27,809 bases of DNA from Blastocladiella britannica (GCA_025349905.2 MU624726.1:1-27809); one strand, 5' to 3'; positions 9,545 through 18,899 are shown, numbered from the stretch's first letter. Program-made: numbers and translations. Notes: generated by a model from the letters alone, not told the origin.

Positions 9545-12500
9545 ATGGCTGAAATCGTCCAGTGGCTCAATGGCACCTTCTCGGCTGGTATGGTCCTAAT
9601 TCTTATTTTGTTTGTTGTAATGTGTGATGGCCCCGTGGCAGAATGACAGCACCTCACTCCAAATGAGGACGTGGTGCCGGCCTTTTCGCGTCCAATGGAA
9701 TTCCCGTTATTGCCGCGGTCTTGCGGCCAGTGAGTTACCAGAATGCTACAGAACGAAATTGACTGACCATTTGTTGATTTTCAATTGATCAGACCAATCC
9801 ATCCGACAGGCGGCTCAGGCCAGCCTGATGCAGGCGTACGAGTCAAACTACGTGCGTCCTTTTTTTTTTGTTTTTTTTTGTTTCGTTGTTTGTTGGTTGG
9901 GCAGGCACTATGCTTTTTATTTCGTCAACCCAACCGCCGTCCACGCGCTTATTCTATTGTATTTGTGCCCCCGCCCACACACCCACACTTACAGATGCCA
10001 TGGGCGATCCATGTGGGGATATCAAAGAGCTGAACACTAACGCATTCTTCAATTGATATCCAAAAGGTCAGCTACATTGGCCTGCTCACGCAAGAGTTTG
10101 TCAACCCCGCTGCTGACCCATCCGTGCGCCAGGCCGCTGGTCTTGCGCTCAAAAACGCCCTTTCGGCTCATGTACGCTCCTTTATCCTTTTCGTTGTTGT
10201 TCGATTGATTGATTTACTCGATGTAACAATGTATACCAATAATTCAGGACGCGGCCATGAAGGAGGACAAGATCAACAAGTGGCGATCGATCGACCCAAC
10301 GCTCCGCTCGCAAATCAAGGCTGCGGTTCGTATCACATATTGTTTTTCGACCGCAAATGCACACGACTCACAAAAAAAAAATGAATATTTGGTATAGATC
10401 CTCGGCAACCTCGACTCGCCCGTCGGAACGCAGACTGCCGGTGTGCTTGCGGCCATTGCCGACATTGAGCTGCCGCGCGGCGAGTGGGAGAACCTTATGG
10501 AGACGCTGTTCCAAAACATCCAGGCCGCCGGCGCGTCCGAGAAGCTCAAGGGCAACACGGTGCAGGCGATTGGTTTTATTTGCGAGCAAGTGGTACGCTT
10601 TGTTTCTCTTCTTTTGGATGAAAACGAAAAAAAAAAAAAAAAACTTACCACCAAAAAATATATGGCAGGACCCGGCGGTGCTCACCAAGCACAGCGACCA
10701 CATTTTGTCCGCGCTCATGAACGGCGCGCGCAAGGACGAGCCCAGTGCGGCGGTGCGCAAGCTGGCGCTCGAAGCGCTGTTCAATGCGCTGCTGTTTGTG
10801 GAGGCCAACTTCGAGCGCACGGCCGAGCGCAACATCATCATGCAGGTGCTGTGCGAGGGCACGCAGGACAAGATCGAGGGCGTGCAGGTCGCGGCGTACG
10901 AGTGCCTGATCAAGACCGTCGACATTTACTACAAGCACATGGAGCTGTACATGCGCAAGGCGCTGTTTGGCGTCACCATCTTCTCGATGCAGTCCGAGTC
11001 GGACGCGGTGGTGCTGCAGGCGATCGAGTTTTGGTCGACGCTGGCCGAGCGCGAGAACGACTTGATGGCCGAGCAAGAAGAGGACATGTCGCTGGGCCGC
11101 CCCATCGGTGTCGCATGCAAGAACTACACGCGCGAGGTGCTCAAGGACCTGATGCCCGTGCTGTACTGGCTCATCACCAAGCAGGAGGAGGACGTGGACG
11201 AGGACGACTGGGTGCCGTCGATGGCCGCCGCCACTTGCGTGGGTCTGCTCACGCTGGTGGTGGGCAACGACATGATCCCCGTCGCGATCCCGCTGATTGA
11301 GCACAACATCCAGTCGATGGAGTGGCGCCAGCGCAACGCCGCGGTGCTCACGTTCGGGTCGATCCTGGAAGGCCCGACCCCGCAAGCACTAGGCCCGCTC
11401 GTCAAGGACGCGCTGCCGTTCCTGATCCAGCGCACCGCCGACGAGTCGGCCGAGGTGAAGGACTCGGCCGCCTGGACGCTGGGCCGCGTGTGCGAGTTTA
11501 TGCTGCAGCTGCTAGACGAGCCGATGCGCGACCAGATTGCGGGCGCGCTGCTGACAGGCCTGGCCGAGGTCGGCAAGCCGCGCATTGTCTCGTCGTCGTC
11601 GTGGGCGCTGATCCAGTTTGCCGACCAGTACGGCGACGCTACCGGCACCGCGCCTTCCACGTCCCCATTGTCCAAGTACTTTACCGAGGTGGTGCGCCAG
11701 CTGCTGACGTGCTCGGCCCGCGACACCGAGACCCTGGCGGTGCGCACCGGCTGCTACCAGGCGCTGGGCACCTGGGTGTCGGCGGCGCCCGAGGACACGC
11801 TCCCCGGTGTCAATGCGGTGGCGCAAGAGGTGCTGACTCGCTTGGAGCACGCGGCAGCCAAGGGCGGGGCCATGACGGCCGTGGACGCCGAGACGGTCGC
11901 CAACCTGGTGTCGGTGGTCAACTCGCTCACGCAGCGCCTGGGCCGCGAGGGCATTGTCGGCGCGGCCGACCGCGTGATGGCGGTGCTGATTCAGCTGGCG
12001 CAGGTGGCCAGCGCGTCCAAGGCGACGGGCGCGATCGAGGATATTTTGTTCTGCATTGGCGAGGTGGCGCGCACGCTCGATGAGGACTTTGTGCGGTTTG
12101 CCGAGGCGGTGATTCCGGTGGTGGCCGGTGGCCTGCAGCACCCGGCCGAGCACGCCATGTGTGCGGCGGCGGTGGGTACCGTGGCCGACATGGCGCGCGC
12201 GCTCGGACCCAAGTTCTCGGTGTGTGCGGGCGGGTTCATGGAACTCCTGGGCCAGGCGCTGACCACGCCCGGCGTGCACCCGTCGGTCCCGCCCGCCATC
12301 ATCTCCACGTTCGGTGAAATTGCTATGGCCGTGGGCGGGCGCGGGTTCGAGCCGTACTTTGAGACGGTGGTGAAGGTCCTGCAGCAAGCGGCATCCGCGG
12401 CGTCGGCCGAGTCGCACGCCGACGCGCTGACCGCCGACTGGCTCGCGCAGCTGCGGTCGTCGATCATTGACTCGATCGTCGGCATCCTCAACGCGCTCGT

Positions 12501-12786
12501 CGACGACGGCATGGCCCCGATCTTGTTGCCGCACATGCAGTTTGTCATGCGCATCTCGCACGACGCCGTCACCCACACGGAGGTGGACGAGGACCCATCG
12601 CTGGCCCAGTCGGTCGCCGGTCTCCTCGGCGACATTGCGTGCACGTACGGCCCGCAGCTCCGGCCAGTGCTGGCGGCCAACACGTGGATCTTGGCGTACT
12701 TGGAAAAGCTGTCCGTGAAGCGCGGGTTCCCCAAGGTCCGGGATACCGCCCGGTGGGCACGGGAGCAGGTCGGGGCGGCCCAGTAG
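9545..12786 (+). CDS. KAP95: Importin subunit beta-1 (karyopherin beta, Kap95-like)
   Basis: Exons 9545-9587, 9793-9851, 10067-10171, 10248-10325, 10398-10592 and 10669-12786 give 865 aa, which fits the family's usual ~860-876. It carries importin-alpha/NLS cargo, and some cargo directly, through nuclear pores and releases it on RanGTP. The whole protein is HEAT repeats. Landmarks include ADQSIRQAAQASL at the N-terminus, AAIADIELPRGEW, the acidic loop EEDVDEDDWVPSMAAATC (about residue 335), WRQRNAAVLTFGSILEGP, VKDSAAWTLGRVCE, and the C-terminal KVRDTARWAREQ. The start is the first ATG in good context. Introns 1 (205 nt) and 2 (215 nt) are much longer than most others in the window. The identification is secure, and the small 5' exons join in frame only as listed. 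Confidence 0.95.
10017..10061 (+). other. Inverted repeat near the 3' end of importin-beta intron 2
   Basis: GGATATCAA (10017-10025) and TTGATATCC (10053-10061) are a perfect 9-bp inverted repeat with a 27-nt loop. The second arm ends 5 nt before the acceptor AG (10065-10066). The loop contains CTAAC, a fungal branch-site-like motif. In RNA it could form a hairpin that presents the branch site and brings it close to the acceptor. Confidence 0.6.
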
Positions 12787-12919
12787 TTGGCTTGTCTGTT
12801 TTCTTTCTCGTAATTTGTAATTCTCTTGTTTTTTTTTTTCTTGTGACGTGTATACTTTTTAGCCATTGTCAGCACGTCTATTTGCACCTGCGCTTGTGAG
12901 ATGCACTGCTGGTCGCAGC

Positions 12920-12926
12920 TATAAAA
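12920..12926 (+). promoter_or_regulatory. TATA box of the first GST gene
   Basis: TATAAAA, 77 nt upstream of the ATG at 12997. The spacing matches the other TATA boxes in this window (73-77 nt). Confidence 0.7.
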
Positions 12927-12996
12927 CGAGAGCTTGATCAGTTTTTCCCCCACCTCTTTCTTGATTGTCCTTCACTCGCATTCAATTTTAACAAAC

Positions 12997-13709
12997 ATGT
13001 CGTCCACTCCCGTCCAGTACTCTGTCTACTACTTTCCGTCGCGCGGACGTGCCGAGCTGATCCGTACCATCTTTGAGTACGCCGGGGTACGCATTTTTTT
13101 CATGTGTTGTTTACATTTTCAAATGACTCCCTCATTCTCATCAACAACTGCAAACAGGTCAAGTACGACAACAAGTACCCCGTCGACTGGAAGGCCGAGA
13201 AGGAGTCCCTCCCGTTCGGCCAGCTCCCGGCGCTGATCATCAAGGACTCGGCCACGGGCCAAGAAACGACGCTGGCCCAAACCAACGCGATTGCGCGTTA
13301 CCTGTCGGCCAAGTTCGGTCTGATCCCGTCCGACCCGGTTCTGGCGGCCAAGGTGGACATGGTGTGCGAGTCGCAGAACGACTACGCGTCAGCGCTGATC
13401 CAGTGGTTCTTCCAGCCCGACGGCGACGCCAAGGACGCCGCCAAGACCAAAATGGTCAATGAGGTGATCCCCGCGTTCATCAAGGGTCAGAACCGGCTGC
13501 TGGCGGCGAACGGGAACAACGGTCACTATTTCGGAACCGAGACGACTTTGGCGGACATTGGCATGTTTTCGATGATCAGTAACTGGAGCGCGGTGGTCCC
13601 GATCGCGTTCGACCGCGAGCAAATGCCCGAGCTGTACAAGGTGCACGATCGGGTGGCCAAGATCCCGCGCATTGCCGAGTACATGGCGTCGTCGCGTCTG
13701 CACAAGTAA
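12997..13709 (+). CDS. Glutathione S-transferase, sigma-like (copy 1)
   Basis: Exons 12997-13086 and 13158-13709 give 213 aa. GSTs conjugate glutathione to electrophiles; sigma-class members may also isomerise prostanoid-like substrates. The N-terminal thioredoxin-like domain has the active-site context VYYFPSRGRAELIR, with Tyr12 as the probable catalytic residue. It also has the glutathione-binding LPFGQLPALII and QTNAIARYL (the usual QSxAIxRYL helix). The C-terminal helical domain includes NGNNGHYFGTETTLADIGMF, which matches the family's N-capping and ADI region. The single 71-nt intron falls at the same codon as in the next gene. It is a tandem duplicate of the gene at 13997. Residues ~31-102 are almost identical between the two copies at DNA level, while the rest has diverged. 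Confidence 0.93.
13152..13373 (+). repeat. Near-identical tract shared with the second GST (copy A)
   Basis: 222 nt, from the last 6 nt of the intron (AAACAG) through about 72 codons of exon 2, match 14134-14355 with only 3 mismatches by eye. All three are nonsynonymous and conservative (Asp/Glu, Ala/Val, Val/Ile). Identity falls off abruptly on both sides. Confidence 0.9.
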
Positions 13710-13923
13710 AAGCCAGTTGATGGGATTCAATGTAACTTTTTTTGCATCTTTACTTTTCTGCGCGGGTCCCTCGTTGCGACTGGGTTTGTGTTTTTTTTTT
13801 TTTGCTATTGCGGTCAGGAACCTGGGTTTTGATGTGACTGGGTAATTTATCCGTGGTCCATTGATCCGCGCACTTTTCTTTGAACTCCCCGTCATCTCCG
13901 ATTGATCCACGCACTCTCTTGGC

Positions 13924-13930
13924 TATAAAA
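13924..13930 (+). promoter_or_regulatory. TATA box of the second GST gene
   Basis: TATAAAA, 73 nt upstream of the ATG at 13997. Confidence 0.7.
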
Positions 13931-13996
13931 TGGAGCTCACTGCACCTCCTCCTTCACTTGCAAAGGCCACAGAATCAAATAAATAAAAAAAATCAA

Positions 13997-14703
13997 ATGA
14001 CTGCCTCCCTCCAGTACTCTTTGCTTTACTTTCCGATGCGCGGTCGCGCCGAGCTGATTCGCATCCTCTTTGAATACGCTGGAGTACGTTTTCCTCTTGA
14101 CTCCTCTTTCCTCCGCGACTATATCAATATGATAAACAGGTCAAGTACGAGAACAAGTACCCCGTCGACTGGAAGGCCGAGAAGGAGTCCCTCCCGTTCG
14201 GCCAGCTCCCGGCGCTGATCATCAAGGACTCGGCCACGGGCCAAGAAACGACGCTGGCCCAAACCAACGCGATTGTGCGTTACCTGTCGGCCAAGTTCGG
14301 TCTGATCCCGTCCGACCCGATTCTGGCGGCCAAGGTGGACATGGTGTGCGAGTCGCTGGTCGAGTTCTCGTCGTCCCTCATGGCCTGGTACTTTCAGCCC
14401 GAGAGCGACGCCAAGGACGCCGCCAAAACCAAGCTCATGGCCGAGGTCCGTCCGGCGTTTATCAAGGCGCAAAACCGGATTCTGGCGGCCAATGGAAACA
14501 ACGGGTACTATTTTGGCGACGAGACGACGCTGGCCGACGTGATCCTGTTCTCGTACATTTACAGCTGGAACGCGTACGTTCCCTGGGTGTTTGAGCGCGA
14601 GGCGGTCCCCGAAATGTACAAAGTGCACGATCGGGTGGCCAAGAATCCGCGGATCATCGAGTACTTGGCGTCGCCGCGGCTGCACCCGCTGCAGCGGTCG
14701 TGA
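13997..14703 (+). CDS. Glutathione S-transferase, sigma-like (copy 2)
   Basis: Exons 13997-14083 and 14140-14703 give 216 aa. The same fold landmarks are present: LLYFPMRGRAELIR with Tyr11 as the probable catalytic residue, LPFGQLPALII, QTNAIVRYL and NGNNGYYFGDETTLADVILF. The C-terminal domain differs clearly from copy 1 (for example LVEFSSSLMAWYFQPES against QNDYASALIQWFFQPDG), so substrate range may differ. The 56-nt intron interrupts the same codon position as in copy 1. The stop codon is only 62 nt before the ATG of the next gene on the same strand. AATAAA at 14756-14761 is the only evident poly(A) signal and sits directly at that next ATG. Confidence 0.93.
14134..14355 (+). repeat. Near-identical tract shared with the first GST (copy B)
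   Basis: Partner of 13152-13373 at an offset of 982 nt. It ends after the shared DMVCES codons, close to the junction between the thioredoxin-like and helical domains. Confidence 0.9.
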
Positions 14704-14765
14704 ATCATGCATCGCTCTTTCAGTCCAGAGTGTAATTGTATTTTCTTAAACGCGTAAATAAAAAA

Positions 14766-15637
14766 ATGATCTGGACCCTTGTGCTATTGGTCTTTTTGGC
14801 GGTGGCCGTCGCGCCCGTGTCCGCCAACAATGCCATTCGCCGACTGTCGTGGCAGTCGCCCAATCTCCCGATATGGACTGCTACTGCACCGCCATACGCG
14901 ACGCTTCCGCTCACCAATAGCCAGGACGATCATCCGAACTACCTTGCTATGGCGCTGGTATCGGTACCCGTCACACACCGCGCGTCCGACACGTCAGGCC
15001 ACGATCGATTACCTTTGGAGAACCATAACGTCGTGGACGAAATAGAGGGCACCTGGATTCCGCTGTACATTGTTCCGGGAACCGACGCAGACTTGCGCGT
15101 GAGCTGGCCAGCGACGGTTTGATCTCCATATTTCATTTTTATTCAGGGCGTTGAAGCCAATGACGAGTATGGAGGTACAGACTGCGATCGCAATTGACAT
15201 GGCGTTCTTTGCGGTGCTTGCGACCGAGGCCGGGGCGCCGCCTTTGGGACTGGCTTCAGACGGCGGAGTACTGCACCATTGCGTACTGCCGATCTGCCAG
15301 CCAGTGGTCCGGCTGCGTGCGGTATGGGACACGGCGATCTCTGCCACCGAGGTCGCTGCTAACCAGTCTCGGATCCCGGAGCACGTCCAAGTACACGTTG
15401 GTACGTTTCTCTGTCCTGATTCATTGAGAAGGAGACTTACGCCAAAAAAAAAATTGAACAAAAGTCACCGACGACGTGATCCTCGGGATCATCCCCGCGA
15501 CCATTCTGCCCGCTCTCCTCATGCTGGTGATGGTGATTCCGGTCGCCGCGTTTGGCGTGTACCCGTTGGTGCTGCGGCAAATCATGCCCGCCGTTGGCGG
15601 CGACGACGGATCGTCCACAAGAAAGAAACAAGAATAG
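14766..15637 (+). CDS. Unrecognised type I ER membrane protein with a KKXX retrieval tail
   Basis: Proposed exons 14766-15098, 15147-15174, 15260-15400 and 15465-15637 give 224 aa in consistent phase. Residues 1-21 are a signal peptide (WTLVLLVFLAVAVAPVSA). A ~145-residue luminal domain follows with two close Cys residues (HHCVLPIC) and one Asn-Gln-Ser glycosylation sequon. Residues ~173-203 (ILGIIPATILPALLMLVMV...) are a membrane helix, and the protein ends STRKKQE. The last four residues, KKQE, fit the KKXX COPI retrieval signal, so ER residence is likely. The first intron (48 nt) and the 28-nt exon are the least certain parts of the model. An unspliced reading across 15151-15259 is also open in the final frame. 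No family was recognised; an ER glycan or GPI assembly subunit is possible but unsupported. Confidence 0.65.
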
Positions 15638-15650
15638 ATGCTTGCATTGT

Positions 15651-16496
15651 TCAAATATCCTCGGCCCGCACCGGGTGCTTGAGCGGCACCACCGATTCCT
15701 TGTTGACGTCGCGCGGAAGTGCCTTGCGCATATCTATACCATTTCAAGTATGTCAGCCTTTCTTTTCTGCAGAAAAAGAAGATGGACGGCTTGTGTACCA
15801 AACGCGTCTTCAGCGGCCTCGTCTCCGTCGCTCGCATAGTACTTGAGGACGCGGCGGTACGTCGTGTACCCGAGCGCCTCGTACAGCGCGATCGCGACCG
15901 CATTGGACTCGCGGACAAACAGGTCCACAAAGTATCCGTTATGGCTGATGGACCGAGACAAAGATCAGTAACCAATCAAAATTGAAAGGAATCGACGACA
16001 TACATGTGCTCGGAAACCGATTCGAGCACGTCCATGAGCACTTTGCCCAGCCCGAGTCGCCGGTACTCGGGCCCGACCGTCAGCGCCGTCACGTGGCCGT
16101 GCCAGTCTTTGCCCTGGCCCTCGGCCTTGCCCATGACTGTTATTATTATCATATGTTGTCAAATCCTAATGATCGACCAAACCATTCAATCAGGAAAAAC
16201 TGGTGTACCGTAGCCCATGACGTCGCCCGACGACGATTCGGCCAGGTAAAAGTACTCGGGCCACCGCGCAAGGTACGACAGGTAGAACGAGATATTATAC
16301 TTGCCCAATACATTTTGGTTGAGTTTTTTTCGGATGCAGCATGATTGTTCTGTCGTACGTTCTCTGTTAACGGATCGAGGTTCCTGGGGAAATCAAGACA
16401 GTCAATATCACGCATCTATAACAGCAAGGGCGGCGGTACCTACACCGTGCCCAAGTTAAACAAGTCGTCGGTCGTGAATCGTCGCAAGGTCGTCAT
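15651..16496 (-). CDS. NAA20: N-terminal acetyltransferase B catalytic subunit (Naa20/Nat3)
   Basis: Exons (minus strand) 16496-16444, 16383-16359, 16299-16209, 16136-16004, 15944-15799 and 15733-15651 give 176 aa, against about 178 for the family. It acetylates the initiator Met of proteins starting Met-Asp/Glu/Asn/Gln, in the NatB complex on ribosomes. Clear matches run throughout: MTTLRRFTTDDLF, VNLDPLTENYNISFYLSYLA, RWPEYFYLAE, the acetyl-CoA-binding EYRRLGLGKVLM (RxxGxG type), GYFVDLFVRESNAVA and ALGYTTYRRVLKYY, and the C-terminal HPVRAEDI. Six small exons, one of 25 nt, join in frame with 59-72-nt introns. The stop codon is 13 nt from that of the convergent ER protein gene. The start lies 86 nt downstream of the eS1 stop on the same strand. 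Confidence 0.95.
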
Positions 16497-16582
16497 GATC
16501 AAGGTTGAAGAAATAAAAAAAAGAGAAAACAAGGGAATCTCGGCAAAAAAAAATCAATGCATTGCGGAAATAATTAATTTTT

Positions 16583-17711
16583 TTACACCGACTCGAGCAC
16601 CTCGGGCTCGACAAAGTCGGCACCGACCTTGACGCCCTTAGCGTCGGTGGTCGACTCGCCAGCGTGCAGCTCGAGCAGCTTGCCGAGGTCGAGCTTGGGC
16701 GCCTTGAGGATCTTGACCTTGCGCACGTACACGTCGCGCAGGGGGTAGATGTTGACGCACGCCTTGGTGACGGCGCGGCCAATCGTCTCAGCAACGAACT
16801 TCTTGACCAGGTCCTTGAGGTCCACCGACGCCGCCTCACGGGCAATCACGTCAAACATCTTCTTGCGGATCTGACGGATCTGCGCAGACTGCGCGTACGA
16901 GGTCTTGGCCACCTGGCCATTGGCACGGGTCGTGAAGCCAATCACAAACACGCGCAGCAAGTACCCGTCGGTGGTCTTGACGTCCATGAACGCCTCAATC
17001 GTCGACTGCCACTTCTTGACCATCGACCGGAGCTTGTCCGACGTCATCGACATGCCGTGGAAGTTGGTCAGCAGGTTCTTTCCGGCAACCTCGTCGGCGC
17101 GGAGCTGAATCTTGCGGAACGCCTGCTCATCAGCATCAGCGTTCAGGTCCGCGAGCGAAATGTCGAAGACACGGCCCTTGAGGGCGTCCGAGGCGTTCTC
17201 TGAAATATTTTGATGAATAAATTTTCCTTTTTCCCCAAATTAAAGAATTTCTACATACTCAGACCGGCGGTGCGGTTGACAAGGGTCTTGCCGACCTGGC
17301 GGTTGGTGAAGATGGTGGGAGCCTTGATATCGTACCACTCCTTGCGGGAGAAGGGATCGATGCTGTTATTTTTTTTAAACTTGGTGAGGACACAGTTTTT
17401 ACATAATAATAACAAGGCAGTGCGTACATCTTCTTCTTGAGACCCTGAGAACGAGAAAATGCCGGGTTCGCAGTTTATAATAATAGTTTGGTGGTTGGTT
17501 AGCAAATTATTCAAAATTTAGCTATATATGCGGATGCAACGGCGTGGCAACAACGATAAAAACCAACAGCCGCCCACCATTTATTCAAATATCGACGAAA
17601 AACATGGCGGACGGCGCCTGCAGAAACGTTGCTGCCGCGCGCAAAATATATAGGTGTGAGCGAGCGGACCTTCTTGCCCTTAGAGAGACGCTTGTTCTTG
17701 CCGACAGCCAT
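16583..17711 (-). CDS. RPS3A: 40S ribosomal protein eS1 (S3a)
   Basis: Exons (minus strand) 17711-17670, 17444-17428 (17 nt), 17362-17259 and 17199-16583 give 259 aa, near the usual ~255-265. The protein is part of the 40S platform near the mRNA exit. Family motifs include [53 protein letters not shown], the block ending [44 protein letters not shown] and [16 protein letters not shown]. The 17-nt microexon encodes GLKKK and is needed to keep the frame. Intron 1 is 225 nt, against 59-65 nt for the others, and includes CTAAC near its 3' end. Only 131 nt separate the start from the upstream neighbour's stop. Confidence 0.95.
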
Positions 17712-17807
17712 GATGGAATAAAAATACGGCGGGAGAGGTGTTGCCTAGCGAGACCTGAGTGCTCGACCGAACAAAACAAAAAAGTGAGGGGTGAAAAAAA
17801 TATATTG

Positions 17808-17813
17808 CACGTG
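17808..17813. promoter_or_regulatory. E-box CACGTG in the eS1 promoter
   Basis: A perfect palindromic CACGTG lies about 97 nt upstream of the eS1 ATG (minus strand), next to a TATATT stretch at 17801-17806. In fungi this hexamer is bound by bHLH factors such as Cbf1. Function here is inferred from position only. Confidence 0.4.
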
Positions 17814-17842
17814 TTCAAACCTAAGTTTTACCCCCACCACCC

Positions 17843-18634
17843 TCACCACGATCGCCGCTCGAGCTCGTAGTACATGGCCTCTCGCCGGTGGTTCACTGCC
17901 TCGTCCGAGTCATCGCCGCACGACGGCATTTCCACATCGTCGTCGCCGTTAAACCGCGCCTCAAAGTAGTCGTCCCAGCGCTGGCGGTCGCGCTGGCGAC
18001 GATCCTTCCAGGCCTGCTCCGCCTGGACCAGCTCCTCAGCCCACGCCACCACGTCCGGCTGGTTCTGCTCGCGCGCCTTCTCCAGCAGCGTCTTGTTCGA
18101 GATATCGAGAAAGTGCGCTGCCTTGACCCACTTCAGTGTCGCGAGATGGTACCGCTTGCCCGTGCAATGAGACTGCTTGATGTGCTCGCCGTGGCAGCGG
18201 CCGCTGGTCTTCAGCCAGTCCAAGACTTGAACCTGGCCGCCGTTGAACGCCAGCTTGTAGAGCACAAAGATCTTTTCGCGCTTCTGGACCTGGGGGATCC
18301 AGGCGTCAAAGTACTTTTCAAGGAACGGGAGGTTTCCAAACTTGGTCGCGGACTCAAGAAGGCCCCATGTTTCCGCGGCGACCGTCGCCGCTGGGTACAG
18401 GTCGACAGGATGGATGTGGCCGTGCTTGACGGCAAGGCGTAGGGCGGTCTTTGCCGTCAGTTTTTGGAACCCGCGAGAAAGGATGGCGTTGAAGGTGTCG
18501 GGCTGCTCGAATGCGGGCAGGACGTGCATGATGGCGAGGGCCTTGTCGATTCTGCTGCATTGTGCGCCGGCGTGAGCCAGAATACGGCCGGCGACGTGGC
18601 CCTGTCGGAGCGACGTATTGTTGTCTTCGCTCAT
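17843..18634 (-). CDS. Ankyrin-like repeat protein (lineage-specific family member)
   Basis: Single exon, 263 aa, from ATG (MSEDNNTSLR) to TAG. Residues ~40-185 are made of helical units resembling degenerate ankyrin repeats: ALRLAVKHGHIHPVDLYP, LLESATKFGNLPFLEKYFDAW, KLAFNGGQVQVLDWLKTSG and HLATLKWVKAAHFLDISN. The C-terminus is highly charged (QAWKDRRQRDRQRWDD, then an acidic stretch). No signal peptide or membrane segment is seen. The frameshifted copy at 24011-25710 shares AFEQPDTF, AILSRGF and the KYFD-W motif in the same order, so both belong to one family. Large families of this type occur, as I recall, in Blastocladiomycota; this supports but does not prove the lineage. The function is unknown, presumably protein-protein interaction. 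Confidence 0.75.
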   Translation of the reverse strand: MSEDNNTSLRQGHVAGRILAHAGAQCSRIDKALAIMHVLPAFEQPDTFNAILSRGFQKLTAKTALRLAVKHGHIHPVDLYPAATVAAETWGLLESATKFGNLPFLEKYFDAWIPQVQKREKIFVLYKLAFNGGQVQVLDWLKTSGRCHGEHIKQSHCTGKRYHLATLKWVKAAHFLDISNKTLLEKAREQNQPDVVAWAEELVQAEQAWKDRRQRDRQRWDDYFEARFNGDDDVEMPSCGDDSDEAVNHRREAMYYELERRSW

Positions 18635-18876
18635 TGAATTTTGGAAGAGGAGTTAGCCTTCAGAGGGCACCACGGCCAACGACGGTGAGACCATCCCATT
18701 GAGGATATTGGTTCGCCCGGTGGCCAGGAGACGTTGACGATGCAATTGACCAGATCTCAAGCTCAGGCTAGCGCCTTTCTTTCCCAGCAAAAAAAATTAT
18801 ACAATATTTGCTATATCATGCGGCCGTCCATGAGCTTGCCTACCTGTGCATAAATCGAGGAAAATGACGCGATCTT

Positions 18877-18899
18877 GCGGTTGACCGCTTCAAAGCGGT
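18877..18899. promoter_or_regulatory. Overlapping CGG/CCG inverted repeats, site 1
   Basis: GCGGT-TG-ACCGC (18877-18888) overlaps ACCGCTT-CA-AAGCGGT (18884-18899). Both are perfect inverted repeats with a 2-bp spacer (TG or CA). Together they give alternating CGG-CCG-CGG triplets, the core bound by fungal Zn2Cys6 regulators. Confidence 0.55.

Noticed and set aside
9588..9792. Extra coding exon or snoRNA inside importin-beta intron 1
   Set aside because: Splicing at the CAG near 9652 gives an immediate in-frame stop (GAA TGA). Direct joining of 9587 to 9793 restores the family sequence ADQSIRQAAQ. GTGATGG is only a partial C box.
10645..12953. Long antisense open frames opposite importin-beta (and likewise opposite other genes)
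   Set aside because: They are mirror frames produced by strong G/C bias at third codon positions; they have Arg/His/Ala-rich compositions and no domains, while the sense strand encodes a full-length known protein.
14766..15637. PIG-X/Pbn1 subunit of GPI mannosyltransferase
   Set aside because: Topology and size fit, but I could not identify the family's conserved luminal motifs; left as unknown.
17445..17669. Possible snoRNA inside the long eS1 intron 1
   Set aside because: Mammalian RPS3A introns host a C/D snoRNA, so I looked for TGATGA and CTGA boxes with terminal pairing on the sense strand; no C box was found.
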